A stretch of 64,000 nt of DNA from Brachybacterium massiliense (GCF_900184245.1 NZ_FXXB01000008.1:1223763-1287762); one strand, 5' to 3'. Shown: positions 16,369 through 25,144, counted from the first letter of the stretch. The notes: generated from the sequence alone by a model not told the origin. Numbers and translations are program-made.

Positions 16369-16412
16369 AATGGCCCCTGACCTGCGAGTTCGCTCGCGGA
16401 TCAGGGGTCATT
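16369..16412 (+). terminator. Hairpin after tRNA-Ser
   Basis: CCCCTGA (16374-16380) pairs with TCAGGGG (16401-16407), continuing inward as TGCGAG-TTCG-CTCGCG with a stable TTCG tetraloop. It starts eight bases after the tRNA and should end its transcript. In the rest of the gap to 16663 I see only a TATCCT -10-like element near 16621. Confidence 0.75.
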
Positions 16413-16663
16413 CGCATGTCGGGCGATGCCGCCCCGGGGTACTGGCCCACCGCCCCGCGCACCCATCGCGTCCCCTCCACTCGTGACCGCATCGGGACCT
16501 CTCGCCCCGCTCCCCCGTCCGCGCACGTCAGCGCCGCGCACGGCGCACGCGTCGGCCGCCGATCGGGCGCCGACGGGGGCGGCCGCGCTCGAGCGCCTAC
16601 CGGGGCGCGGCCTGCGCGCCTATCCTTCTGTGAGCACATGTCTGACACAGGTGAGGGGAACTG

Positions 16664-17971
16664 ATGTCCAGCGCAGGATGGGGTGGTCCGAGCAACGGAC
16701 CTCAGGGACCCGACGGAACACCGCACCAGAACGGCCACCCACAGGGACCCGGCCAGCCGCAGCCCGGCCAGCAGGCTCCATGGCAGCAGCCTCCGCCCCC
16801 GCAGGGCCCCGGATACGGCGGCCCCCAGGGCCCCGGCCCCGGCGGGCCCCAAGGTCCGGGCGGCCCGCAAGGTCCCAGCGGTCCCGGCGGCCCGCAAGGT
16901 CCCGGCGGTCCGGGCGGTCCGCAAGGCCCCGGCGGCTACGGCCAGCCTCCGGCCCCGAAGCGTCCGTGGGCGGTGATCACCGTGGCGCTCGGCTGCGTCC
17001 TGGCAATGGTGCTCGTGGTGGGCGGCGGCCTCACCTATCTGGTGCTGAGCCGTGGCGGGGACGAGGATCCGGTCGCCACCGACACCCCTTCCGTCACGGA
17101 CACCGGCACCCCCTCCGAGACGGAGACAGAGACCGAGACGGAGTCCCCCAGCGAGACCCCGTCGGAGGATGTCACCCCGGCCGAGGGCTCCGAGTTCGTG
17201 GTCATCTCCCCGCTCGATACACCGCCGGGCGATGTCGAGGACATGTGGGAGGTCATGCAGACGAACCCGCTGGTCGAGGGCACGCTGCCCACCGTCCCCG
17301 AGTGCGAGCTGCCCGCCACCCCGATCGAGCCCTCGGACGAGGAGCTGCAGGCGGTGCTGGATGCGTCGGCGCTGTGCCTGAACCGGGTGTGGTCCACGGC
17401 GAGCTCGGACCGCAACCTGCCGTGGATCAGCCCGACGGTCGTGGTGTACACCCACCCCGAGATCCCGAGCGATGCCTCGTGCGACACGAGCTTCGAGCCG
17501 GACTTCCCGCGCATGTGCAACCTCGACAACACGATCTACTGGCCCGTCGGCTACGGCACGGCGCTGGATCTCACCGATCCCGCCAACGTGCCCGGCACCT
17601 ACCTGTGGGACCTCGCCTACCTCTACACCAACGCGCTGACCTGGCAGAGCTCCGTGGGGCTGTATTACAGCACCATGCGCACCCTGCTCGAGGAGTCCGG
17701 TGACCAGGAGCTGCTGGACGAGTCGTGGCGGCGCTACAACCTGCAGATGCAGTGCATCGCCTCGGCCTCCTCGATGCAGGTGCCCAGCGACGCCGAGCCC
17801 AGCCCGGCGCTGCGCGAGTCCCTCACCGATCCGGGCAACTGGTCCGAGGGCGATCCGCCGCGGAACATCTCCCCCGAGAACCGGGCGAAGTGGCTCGAGA
17901 TCGGCTTCAGCTCCGGCGGCGACCTCTCCGCCTGCGACACCTGGTCGGTGGACGCCGCCGAGATCAGCTGA
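16664..17971 (+). CDS. Membrane-anchored, degenerate neutral zinc metallopeptidase homologue
   Basis: 435 residues in three parts: a Gly-Pro-Gln collagen-like cytosolic region (about 43-92), one transmembrane helix (102-128), an acidic Ser/Glu/Thr stalk (135-172), and an extracellular domain. The last resembles the YpfJ/neutral zinc metallopeptidase family (PF04228): CNLDNTIYWP, AYLYTNALTWQ, RRYNLQMQCIASAS and ENRAKWLEIGFSSGGDLSACDTW line up with family blocks. The catalytic HExxH is replaced by N-A-L-T-W at 323-327, so protease activity is not expected. Paired cysteines remain. ATG 16664 follows GAGGGGA. The role may be structural or binding. Confidence 0.75.
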   Translation: MSSAGWGGPSNGPQGPDGTPHQNGHPQGPGQPQPGQQAPWQQPPPPQGPGYGGPQGPGPGGPQGPGGPQGPSGPGGPQGPGGPGGPQGPGGYGQPPAPKRPWAVITVALGCVLAMVLVVGGGLTYLVLSRGGDEDPVATDTPSVTDTGTPSETETETETESPSETPSEDVTPAEGSEFVVISPLDTPPGDVEDMWEVMQTNPLVEGTLPTVPECELPATPIEPSDEELQAVLDASALCLNRVWSTASSDRNLPWISPTVVVYTHPEIPSDASCDTSFEPDFPRMCNLDNTIYWPVGYGTALDLTDPANVPGTYLWDLAYLYTNALTWQSSVGLYYSTMRTLLEESGDQELLDESWRRYNLQMQCIASASSMQVPSDAEPSPALRESLTDPGNWSEGDPPRNISPENRAKWLEIGFSSGGDLSACDTWSVDAAEIS

Positions 17972-18080
17972 CGGCGCCGGCCCCGCCCGCCCCGTCGGCC
18001 TCCTCGCGCAGACGCTCCCGCAGGCGCTCGAGCTCCTGCTCGCTCAGCCCGCCGGAGCGGAGGTAGGCCGGCGGCGGCTC
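17964..18080 (-). other. Coding-like tail in shifted frame after the S9 peptidase stop
   Basis: Immediately after the peptidase stop, the neighbouring minus-strand frame reads AEPPPAYLRSGGLSEQELER and on to a TGA at 17964-17966, with almost only G/C in third positions and a predicted helix. It has no start codon close by. It may be a former C-terminal extension of the peptidase cut off by a one-base shift, or the end of an overlapping small gene. Confidence 0.3.
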
Positions 18081-20157
18081 AGCCCAGGGTCGCGGGACGC
18101 TCCCAGGCCTCGCCGCGCACGTGCTCGTCGAGGAAGCCGAGGAAGGTCTCGTACCAGACCTGCGCGTTGCCGCGGCCGAGGATCCAGTGGCCCTCGTCGG
18201 GGAAGTACAGGTAGCGGTGGCGGGTGCGGCCCTCGGCATCGCGCGGTGTGGCCGAGAACTCGTGCAGGTCGTACCAGAGGGCGTGGCCCTGCGCGATCGG
18301 CACCCGGTAGTCCTTGTCGCCGTGGATCACGAGCATCGGGGCGACGATCTCGCGCACGTGCTCCTTGGGGTTGTACTGCGGGTTCTGAGTGCGCATGGGG
18401 CGCTCCCAGCCGGAGTTGTCGGTGGTCGCGCCCATGGTCGCGGTGTCCCACAGGGAGGCGTGGGTGATGATGCAGCGGAAGCGGTCGCCGGTGTGCCCGG
18501 CCACCCAGTTGGCCATGTAGCCGCCGTAGGAGCCGCCGGCGAAGGCGGTGCGCTCGGCGTCGATGTCGGTGCGGGCGATGGTGGCGTCGGTGAGCGCCAT
18601 GATGTCGGTGTAGGGCGCGCCGCCCAGCTCGTGCTGGCCGCGGTCGATCATCGCCTGGCCGTAGCCGGTGGAGATCGCGGGGTCCGGCAGCAGCACCGCG
18701 TAGCCGGCGTCCACGAAGGGGTTCGGGTTCCAGCGGTAGGTCCAGGCGTTCCATGAGCCCCACGGACCGCCGTGCGCGAAGACGACCAGCGGGTGCGGGC
18801 CCTCACCCTCGGGCAGACGCAGCCAGGCGCGCAGCGCGGTGCCGTCCTCGGCGGTCGCGGAGACCTCGGTGAGGGAGCCGACGGGGGCGACGGCGTCGGC
18901 CGGGTTCGGCAGCGCGGTCACCTCGCCGGTGGCGGGGTCGATCCGCACCGGGTGGGGTGCGACGGCGATCCCGGAGGCGGCGGCGATGATCTGGCCGTCC
19001 GCGATCGAGGCGGAGGAGAAGGCGAGGTCCTGGCCGGGGCCGCCGGCGAGGCGGCGCGGGGCCGGGTCGGTGGGCGCACCGATCCAGACGGAGCCGCGTC
19101 CCTGGTCATCGCTCGTGGCCACGAGGGTGTTCTCGTCGAGCCATACCGGGGAGACCCAGTGGTCCAGCTCGGGCCACACGGGGGCGGACTCGCCGGTGGC
19201 GAGGTCCAGCAGCTCGGGGGTGCTGGCGAGGCTCGCCTCGGCGGTCCAGGTGCGCTCGCGGCCGATCAGGGCGCGGGTGCCGTCGGGGCTGAACTCCCCG
19301 GGGCTGAACTCGAGCTCGGCGGTCGCCGCGCGCAGCAGGCGCGGGGGCTGGGCGCCGACGAGGTCGAGCAGGTAGAGGTCGGGCACGGCGAGCAGCTCGC
19401 CGCGGGAGTCCTGCATCGAGACCAGGGCGCGGGTGCCGGAGCGGTCCACGGTCCAGCTGAGCAGGCGTCCGGCCGGCATCTCGAGGTGACGGAAGTGGAG
19501 CACCTGCGCGCGGGGCTCGTCGGCGGCGGCGTCGGCGGCGGCGGCGTCAGCACCTGCGTCCTCGGCGCTCTCCGGGGCGCCGGCGGGGGCGGTGGCCTCG
19601 GCGCGGGCGAGGTCCTCGGGCAGGGCGGCGACGGGGCGGGTGGGGCCGAGGTCGTGGTCCCAGTAGCGGCTGGGGAAACCGGCGTGGAGAGCGGCGCTGA
19701 CCTTGGCCTTCGTGCGCTCGGCGGAGAGGCGGGCGTGCTCGGTCTCGTCGGCCGCCTGGGAGTGGACCTCGAGCTCGGCGATCAGGTGGCCGCCGGCGAC
19801 GGCGAGGGAGCCGAAGCCGCCGGGGCGGGCGGCGAGCTCGCGCGCCTCGCCGCGCACGGGCAGGCCCCACAGCTGGGCATCCTCAGCCTCCTCGCCGTCC
19901 TCGCCCACGCGCTTCGCGGTGAAGAAGGTGGTGCCGTCCTCGGCGGCGGCGACCGCCCCGATGGAGGAGCTGCCGCGGGTCAGCGGCAGGATCTGCCGGT
20001 CCCCGCCCTCTTTCTCGAGCTCCACCAGAGAACCGCGATAGGCGGTGCGCTTGGCATCCAAGCAGGAGACCTTCGCCAGGATCCGGCCGCCCTCGGTGGT
20101 GATCAGGCCCGCCAAGCGGGTCGCGTCCAGCAGGTTCTCGATGCTCGCTCGTGTCAT
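18079..20157 (-). CDS. S9 family (prolyl oligopeptidase/acylaminoacyl-peptidase-like) peptidase
   Basis: A 692-residue serine peptidase with an N-terminal beta-propeller (about 30-440) and a C-terminal alpha/beta-hydrolase domain (about 450-690). The nucleophile lies in GGSYGGYM, the acid in HGDKDYRVP and the histidine in PDEGHWI. HGGPWGSWNAW is the oxyanion region. There is no signal peptide, so it is likely cytosolic. An Ala/Glu-rich insertion lies near 195-225. ATG 20157 is the first start giving family sequence. It is convergent with the degenerate peptidase gene. Confidence 0.92.
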   Translation of the reverse strand: MTRASIENLLDATRLAGLITTEGGRILAKVSCLDAKRTAYRGSLVELEKEGGDRQILPLTRGSSSIGAVAAAEDGTTFFTAKRVGEDGEEAEDAQLWGLPVRGEARELAARPGGFGSLAVAGGHLIAELEVHSQAADETEHARLSAERTKAKVSAALHAGFPSRYWDHDLGPTRPVAALPEDLARAEATAPAGAPESAEDAGADAAAADAAADEPRAQVLHFRHLEMPAGRLLSWTVDRSGTRALVSMQDSRGELLAVPDLYLLDLVGAQPPRLLRAATAELEFSPGEFSPDGTRALIGRERTWTAEASLASTPELLDLATGESAPVWPELDHWVSPVWLDENTLVATSDDQGRGSVWIGAPTDPAPRRLAGGPGQDLAFSSASIADGQIIAAASGIAVAPHPVRIDPATGEVTALPNPADAVAPVGSLTEVSATAEDGTALRAWLRLPEGEGPHPLVVFAHGGPWGSWNAWTYRWNPNPFVDAGYAVLLPDPAISTGYGQAMIDRGQHELGGAPYTDIMALTDATIARTDIDAERTAFAGGSYGGYMANWVAGHTGDRFRCIITHASLWDTATMGATTDNSGWERPMRTQNPQYNPKEHVREIVAPMLVIHGDKDYRVPIAQGHALWYDLHEFSATPRDAEGRTRHRYLYFPDEGHWILGRGNAQVWYETFLGFLDEHVRGEAWERPATLG

Positions 20158-20285
20158 GACACGCCATCCTGCCACCGTTCGCAGGTCGGGGTGCGGGGAC
20201 AGGCGACCTGGGCGCAGGGCAGCTGCTACCCGAGCAGTCCCGGCCAGTCGATCCCGGGCCAGCCAACACCCAGGCCGCCGTGTCC

Positions 20286-20374
20286 GGGGTGTGGTCGGGT
20301 GCTGGCGCCACAGCGACCTCTGCAGAGATATCGGCATACAGGTCGCTCCCACGCCAGCACCCGACCATCACCCC
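20286..20374. repeat. Long imperfect palindrome in a divergent promoter region
   Basis: Arms of about 34 bases (20286-20319 and 20340-20374) contain the exact pairing GGTCGGGTGCTGGCG / CGCCAGCACCCGACC and AGCGACCT / AGGTCGCT around a 20-base loop. The 351-base gap between the S9 peptidase and the luciferase-like gene contains no other gene. Since both genes point away, a terminator role is less obvious here. Confidence 0.75.
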
Positions 20375-20442
20375 CAGCCGCCGCCCCGGCCCGCCCAGGT
20401 CCCGTCACCCCACCCCGCCGAGCGAGGGCCGTCACCTCCGGC

Positions 20443-20471
20443 TTGCACCCCCTCGACAACTAATTTAATCT
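20443..20471 (+). promoter_or_regulatory. Promoter of the flavin monooxygenase operon
   Basis: TTGCAC (-35, 20443-20448) and TAATCT (-10, 20466-20471) are separated by 17 bases. The surrounding AT-rich stretch to 20490 stands out from the GC-rich background and could hold a MarR-type redox operator, which is only a guess. Confidence 0.6.
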
Positions 20472-20508
20472 TGAAACATAACGGAGCCACTCACGGAGAG
20501 CGATCATC

Positions 20509-21672
20509 ATGCAGTTCGGAATCTTCACCATCGCCGACATCACCCCGGACCCCACCACCGGCAGGGTCCCCACCGAGAACGAGCGCCTGAGGTCCATGGT
20601 GGAGCAGGGCAAGCTCGCCGAGCAGGTGGGCCTGGACGTCTTCGCGATCGGCGAGCACCACAACCCGCCGTTCGTCACCTCCTCCCCCACCACCACGCTG
20701 GCCTACGTCGGCGCGCAGACCGAGCGGATCATCCTCTCCACCGCGACCACGCTGATCACCACCAACGATCCGGTGAAGATCGCCGAGGACTACGCGATGC
20801 TGCAGCACCTCACCGGCGGCCGTGTCGATCTCGTGATGGGCCGCGGCAACACCGGCCCCGTCTACCCCTGGTTCGGGCAGGACATCCGCAAGGGCATCGA
20901 GCTCGCGATCGAGAACTACGACCTGCTGCGCCGCCTGTGGACCGAGGATGTCGTGAACTGGGAGGGCCAGTTCCGCACCCCGCTGCAGCAGTTCACCTCC
21001 ACCCCACGCCCGCTCGACGGCGTGGCCCCCTTCGTGTGGCACGGCTCGATCCGCTCCCCGCAGATCGCCGAGCAGGCCGCCTACTACGGTGACGGCTTCC
21101 TGCACAACAACATCTTCTGGCCCATGAGCCACACCAAGCAGATGGTGCAGCTGTACCGGGAGCGCTACGAGCACTACGGCCACGGCAAGGCCCACCAGGC
21201 CTACGTGGGCCTCGGCGGTCAGGCATTCATGCGCGAGAACTCCCAGGACGCGATCACCGAGTTCCGCCCCTACTTCGACAACGCCCCGGTCTACGGCGGC
21301 GGCCCGTCGATGGAGGACTTCACCGCACAGACCCCGCTGACCGTCGGCTCGCCCGAGCAGGTCGTGGAGCGCTACCTGACCATGGCCGATCACGTCGGCG
21401 ACTACCAGCGCCAGATGTTCCTGATGGACCACGCGGGCCTGCCGCACAAGACCGTCATGGAGCAGATCGAACTGCTGGGCACCGAGGTGGTCCCGGTGCT
21501 GCGCCGCGAGCTCGAAGCCCGCAGGCCGGCCGACGTCCCCGAGGCCCCCACCCACGCCGCTCGGGTCGCCGCCTCGGAAGCACGGCACGGCGCCTTCGAC
21601 GACGCCTACCGCTTCGAGACCGGCGACAACTGGACCGGCCTGCGCGCCGAGAACGCGAAGGGACAGCGCTGA
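20509..21672 (+). CDS. LLM class flavin-dependent oxidoreductase, CE1758 family
   Basis: A 387-residue luciferase-like monooxygenase using reduced FMN. The start MQFGIFTIADI, FAIGEHHNPPF, AEDYAMLQHLTGGRVDLVMGRGN and the GSPEQVVERYLTMAD block are typical. The pairing with the following flavin reductase, with a TGATG stop/start overlap at 21670-21674, matches the CE1758/CE1759 duo described in corynebacteria. GGAGAG lies eight bases before the ATG. The substrate is unknown; these pairs are thought to act in oxidative or xenobiotic metabolism, which is not shown by the sequence. Confidence 0.9.
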   Translation: MQFGIFTIADITPDPTTGRVPTENERLRSMVEQGKLAEQVGLDVFAIGEHHNPPFVTSSPTTTLAYVGAQTERIILSTATTLITTNDPVKIAEDYAMLQHLTGGRVDLVMGRGNTGPVYPWFGQDIRKGIELAIENYDLLRRLWTEDVVNWEGQFRTPLQQFTSTPRPLDGVAPFVWHGSIRSPQIAEQAAYYGDGFLHNNIFWPMSHTKQMVQLYRERYEHYGHGKAHQAYVGLGGQAFMRENSQDAITEFRPYFDNAPVYGGGPSMEDFTAQTPLTVGSPEQVVERYLTMADHVGDYQRQMFLMDHAGLPHKTVMEQIELLGTEVVPVLRRELEARRPADVPEAPTHAARVAASEARHGAFDDAYRFETGDNWTGLRAENAKGQR

Positions 21673-22376
21673 TGACCACCACCTACCGGATCCTGGCGCT
21701 CACCGCCGGACTCTCCACTCCGAGCTCCACCCGGATGCTCACCGACCAGCTCTCCCGCGCGGCGGCCGCGGCCCTGGGCCGCACGGGCGCCGAGGTCGAG
21801 GTGACCACCGTGGAGCTGCGCGAGCACGCCCACGACATCACCGATGCCCTGCTGACCCGTTTCCCGGGCGAGCGCCTGTCGATGGTGATCGAGCAGGTGC
21901 GGGCGGCCGACGCCGTGATCGCGGTGACCCCCGTGTTCAACGTCGGCCCCTCGGGGCTGTTCACGATGTTCTTCGACGCGGTCGACATCGAGCTGTGGAA
22001 GGGCAAGCCCATCCTGCTCGGCGCGACCGCCGGCACCGCGCGTCACTCCCTCGCGATCGACTATGCGATCCGGCCGATGTTCGGCTACCTCAAGGCGGAG
22101 ATCGTACCGACCTCGGTGTTCGCCGCGTCGGCCGATTTCGGCGCCGACACCGAGGGGCAGGCCGATGAGCAGCCGCTGACGGCGCGGGTGCGCCGTGCGG
22201 CCGCCGAGCTCGCGACGATGGTGGGTGCGGGGATCGGCGAGCGCGCGCAGGGCGCGCAGGACTCCGCGGCGGCTGAGGTCGAGACTGCGGAGACCGATGC
22301 CCCGGCCACCCGGAGCACCCTCGATGCGGAGTTCTCCGACTTCGTGCCGATGGACAGGCTGCTGCGTCGCGGCTGA
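21672..22376 (+). CDS. NADPH-dependent FMN reductase, CE1759 family
   Basis: A 234-residue flavodoxin-fold reductase. The N-terminal phosphate-binding loop ALTAGLSTPSSTR, the TPVFNVGPSGLFTMFFDAVD segment and LLGATAGTARHSL fit the NADPH:FMN reductase family. It presumably supplies reduced FMN to the monooxygenase encoded just upstream, with which it overlaps by one base. The C-terminal 50 residues are Ala/Glu-rich, ending FVPMDRLLRRG, a conserved tail of this subfamily as I recall it. It is convergent with the exported protein gene 12 bases away. Confidence 0.88.
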   Translation: MTTTYRILALTAGLSTPSSTRMLTDQLSRAAAAALGRTGAEVEVTTVELREHAHDITDALLTRFPGERLSMVIEQVRAADAVIAVTPVFNVGPSGLFTMFFDAVDIELWKGKPILLGATAGTARHSLAIDYAIRPMFGYLKAEIVPTSVFAASADFGADTEGQADEQPLTARVRRAAAELATMVGAGIGERAQGAQDSAAAEVETAETDAPATRSTLDAEFSDFVPMDRLLRRG

Positions 22377-22388
22377 CGGCGCGGCGGC

Positions 22389-22946
22389 TCAGTCGGCCGA
22401 GTCCGGGGACTCCGGCGAATCCGGGGTGTCGGGCGACGGGGGCGTGGCCGGGGACGGCGCGGAGACCGGCGACTGCGCCGACTGCACGACCTGCTTGGGC
22501 GCGGGAGCCCTCTTCGGCGTCGACTTCTGCGGGGACTCCGGAGCCTTCTGCGTGGTGGTGCGCGGGGCCGGCGCCGGAGTGGGCGGCGAGACCGGCGAAG
22601 GGGCGGAGACCGCGGTGACCGCTGAGGGGGCCGCCGGCGCGGAGGCGCCGGACTTCAGGGACTCCACCGCGGGGACCTGCTTCGGGCCGACAGCGTCCTT
22701 GACCGCATCCTGGTCGGCATCCTTCGAGGTCTCGTCCCCGTTCTCCGCGGGGTCGAGATCGGCGCCGATGTTGGGCCGGTCGGGGCCCTGCTGGTCGCCG
22801 AACGAGGTCTCGGAGCCGTCGCTGCCGATGCCGGGGCCCTCGGTGGGCATCGAGGCACCGCCGGCGACCAGGGCATAGGCGACGCCCGGGGCCAGAACGG
22901 CGGCGCTGGTGCCCGCCACGACGGTCCAGATCGTCTTCTTCCTCAT
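22389..22946 (-). CDS. Exported low-complexity Ala/Pro/Ser-rich protein
   Basis: 185 residues, family not recognised. An N-terminal signal-like segment (MRKKTIWTVVAGTSAAVLAPGVAYALVAGG) is followed by an acidic region (about 35-85) and a Pro/Ala/Ser/Lys-rich tail ending in repeated SPDTPDSPESPDS motifs. No cysteines, no enzymatic motif. It may be a secreted or wall-associated linker protein. The ATG at 22946 begins the signal peptide directly. Confidence 0.65.
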   Translation of the reverse strand: MRKKTIWTVVAGTSAAVLAPGVAYALVAGGASMPTEGPGIGSDGSETSFGDQQGPDRPNIGADLDPAENGDETSKDADQDAVKDAVGPKQVPAVESLKSGASAPAAPSAVTAVSAPSPVSPPTPAPAPRTTTQKAPESPQKSTPKRAPAPKQVVQSAQSPVSAPSPATPPSPDTPDSPESPDSAD

Positions 22947-23030
22947 GCGCTTGCGCTCCTTCGTCTTCCGCTCACTGCACGGCTATGTGTGCACAGTCCA
23001 CCGGGCGCAGATGAGAGGGCGGCCAGACGA

Positions 23031-23050
23031 TCATGAGAGGTCTCTCATGA
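23031..23050. promoter_or_regulatory. Perfect palindromic operator candidate
   Basis: Arms TCATGAGAG (23031-23039) and CTCTCATGA (23042-23050) are exact reverse complements around GT. It lies 21 bases upstream of the -35 element at 23072 and between divergent genes, so a dimeric regulator could act on either. No regulator gene is adjacent to this gap. Confidence 0.5.
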
Positions 23051-23071
23051 ACGCGTCGGCACGCTCGGATC

Positions 23072-23099
23072 TTGACACCCGTCGCGTGCGCAGTAACGT
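23072..23099 (+). promoter_or_regulatory. Promoter of the TIM-barrel isomerase gene
   Basis: TTGACA (23072-23077) and TAACGT (23094-23099) are 16 bases apart. The gene starts at 23165 behind an AGGAGGA site. Confidence 0.6.
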
Positions 23100-23164
23100 G
23101 GAGGAATACGGTTTCCGCACGCTGACGTCCGCGCCGTGGGCTCCGCACCCCTGAGGAGGACCCG

Positions 23165-23947
23165 ATGATCCGACCCGGCCTGTGCTCGGTGACCTTCCGC
23201 GCCCTCGAGGTCCCCACCGTCGTGCGCCTGGCCGCGGAGGCGGGGCTCGAGCGCATCGAGTGGGCCGGGGACGTGCACGTCCCGCCCGGCGATCTCGTCG
23301 CGGCCCGTCGGGCGCGCGAGCTCACCGAGCAGGCGGGGCTGTCGGTTGCCTCCTACGGCTCCTACCTGCGCTTCGAGGGGAGCGACGAGGTGGTCCGCGC
23401 CGAGGGCGAGGCCGTGCTCGCCGCCGCACGGGAGCTCGGTGCCCCGCGGATCCGGGTCTGGGCGGGCAGCGCCGACTCGGCGGACGTCCCCTCCCCCGAA
23501 CGCGCCCGCATCGTGCGCCGCCTGCAGGAGTTCGCGGACCTCGCCGCCGCGCACGGCATCGACGTCGGCCTCGAGTTCCACGGCCGTACCCTCACCGACG
23601 AAATCGGCTCGACCCTGCGACTGCTCGACGAGGTGGGCCGGGCGAACCTGCGCACCTACTGGCAGCCCCACCAGGGCATGCCCGAGGCGGAGGCGCTCGA
23701 GACGCTGCGCCGGGCGGTCCACCGCCTCTCCACCCTCCACGTGTTCTCGTGGTGGCCGCGCAGCGAGCGTCTGCCGCTCTCGGCGCGCGCCGCGCTGTGG
23801 CGGGAGGCGTTCGGGGTGGTCGCCGCGGCGGGCGGGGAGCATGACGCCCTGCTCGAGTTCGTCCCCGAGGACGATCCGGCCCTGCTGCGCCGCGAGGCGC
23901 AGACCCTCCGTGAGCTGATCACCGCCGGCGCCGAGCCGCCTCGCTAG
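23165..23947 (+). CDS. Sugar phosphate isomerase/epimerase (xylose isomerase-like TIM barrel)
   Basis: A 260-residue protein of the AP endonuclease 2/xylose isomerase-like TIM-barrel family. MIRPGLCSVTFRALEVPTVV, GLERIEWAGDVHVPPGD, GAPRIRVWAG, GIDVGLEFHGRTLTDEI and the C-terminal LEFVPEDD (metal-ligand carboxylates) fit the fold. Such proteins isomerise or epimerise sugars or keto-sugars in catabolic pathways; the substrate cannot be read off. A strong AGGAGGA site precedes the ATG. The following LacI gene (112 bases on) may control it or be co-transcribed. Confidence 0.85.
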   Translation: MIRPGLCSVTFRALEVPTVVRLAAEAGLERIEWAGDVHVPPGDLVAARRARELTEQAGLSVASYGSYLRFEGSDEVVRAEGEAVLAAARELGAPRIRVWAGSADSADVPSPERARIVRRLQEFADLAAAHGIDVGLEFHGRTLTDEIGSTLRLLDEVGRANLRTYWQPHQGMPEAEALETLRRAVHRLSTLHVFSWWPRSERLPLSARAALWREAFGVVAAAGGEHDALLEFVPEDDPALLRREAQTLRELITAGAEPPR

Positions 23948-24018
23948 ACGTGCCGATCGCCACCCGGCCACCCCATTCACGCCCTGGCGAGCAGGCTCGT
24001 CGTTATGCTGACCGGGTC

Positions 24019-24035
24019 GGGGACAGCGTTTCCCC
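24019..24035 (+). promoter_or_regulatory. Candidate LacI-type operator
   Basis: GGGGACAGCGTTTCCCC is a partly symmetrical site with the AGCGTTT core common to LacI-family operators. It lies 25 bases before the LacI gene and suits autoregulation. Partial symmetry only. Confidence 0.35.
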
Positions 24036-24059
24036 GCACCCCCTGCAGAAGGAGTCCAG

Positions 24060-25118
24060 ATGCCCGCCGTGCGCCTCAGTGACGTCGCCCAGGACGCCGG
24101 GGTCTCCCTGGCCACCGCCTCCCGTGTGCTCAACGGGTCCAGCAGGGTGCCCGGCAAGGCCGTCGCCGAGAAGGTGCGCGCCTCGGCGGACCGGCTCGGC
24201 TATGTCCCCAATGCCCAGGCGCAGGCCCTGGCCCGCTCCCGCTCGGGCCTGATCGGCCTGGTGGTGCACGACATCGCCGACCCCTACTTCGCGACGATCG
24301 CCCGCGAGGTCCAGCAGCAGGTGTTCGCCTCGCAGTCGCAGGTGCTGCTGACCCAGACGGACCGCGAGATCGACACCGAGATCCGCGCGCTGCGCTCCCT
24401 GATCGCACAGCAGGTCGATGCGCTGGTGCTGGTGGGCTCGCACCGCTACGGCAACGAGTCCGACGCCGCGATCCGCCTGCTGCTCGAGGGCTTCGAGCGC
24501 AACGGCGGCAAGGTGGTGGGCCTGGGCCAGTCGCTCGGGATGGGCCGCACGATCGTGCCCGACAACGCCGCGGCCGCGCACGAGCTCGCCACCGCCCTGG
24601 TGGTCGAGGGGCACCGCCGCTTCGCCGTGGTCGAGGGCATCGCCGGGATCCCCTCGGCGGGCGACCGCACCGGCGGCTTCGTCGCCGCGCTCACCGAGGC
24701 CGGGATCGAGCCCGAGCTGAGCACCGCCGCGGACCTCACCCGCGCGGGCGGCCACGCGCTCGGCGAAAGCCTGCACGACCACCTGACATCCTCCCCCGCC
24801 TCCGACGATGCGCCGCTGTGCGTCTTCGCTCCGGCCGACGTCATGGCCCTCGGCGCGCTCGGCGAGCTGCGCCGACGCGGCGTGGACGTCCCTGGCCAGG
24901 TCGCCGTGGCGGGCTTCGGCGGGGTGCCTGGCGCCTCCGACTCGAACCCGACGCTCACCACGATCGCCCTGCCCCTGGCAGAGATGGCGCGCCAGGCGGT
25001 CGAGTGGGTGCTCGACGGCTCGAACGGCTCGGAGGGTGAGTCCGCGCGCTCGACCGAGGTGCATGTGCGCGGCGACGTTCTGCTGGGCGAGTCCACGGCG
25101 CTGGTGGGGCGGGGCTGA
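24060..25118 (+). CDS. LacI family transcriptional regulator
   Basis: A 352-residue regulator. The helix-turn-helix VRLSDVAQDAGVSLATASRVLNGSSRV (residues 4-30) and the hinge GYVPNAQAQALARSRSG lead into a ligand-binding domain starting LIGLVVHDIADPYFA. The AGAAGGAG site is well placed before the ATG. It stands between a TIM-barrel isomerase and an ATP-grasp gene, near the Gfo/DUF993 operon and GH95 fucosidase, which are likely targets. The inducer is unknown. Confidence 0.92.
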   Translation: MPAVRLSDVAQDAGVSLATASRVLNGSSRVPGKAVAEKVRASADRLGYVPNAQAQALARSRSGLIGLVVHDIADPYFATIAREVQQQVFASQSQVLLTQTDREIDTEIRALRSLIAQQVDALVLVGSHRYGNESDAAIRLLLEGFERNGGKVVGLGQSLGMGRTIVPDNAAAAHELATALVVEGHRRFAVVEGIAGIPSAGDRTGGFVAALTEAGIEPELSTAADLTRAGGHALGESLHDHLTSSPASDDAPLCVFAPADVMALGALGELRRRGVDVPGQVAVAGFGGVPGASDSNPTLTTIALPLAEMARQAVEWVLDGSNGSEGESARSTEVHVRGDVLLGESTALVGRG

Positions 25119-25144
25119 GTCCCGGCGGCACGGGGGTGGATCGG

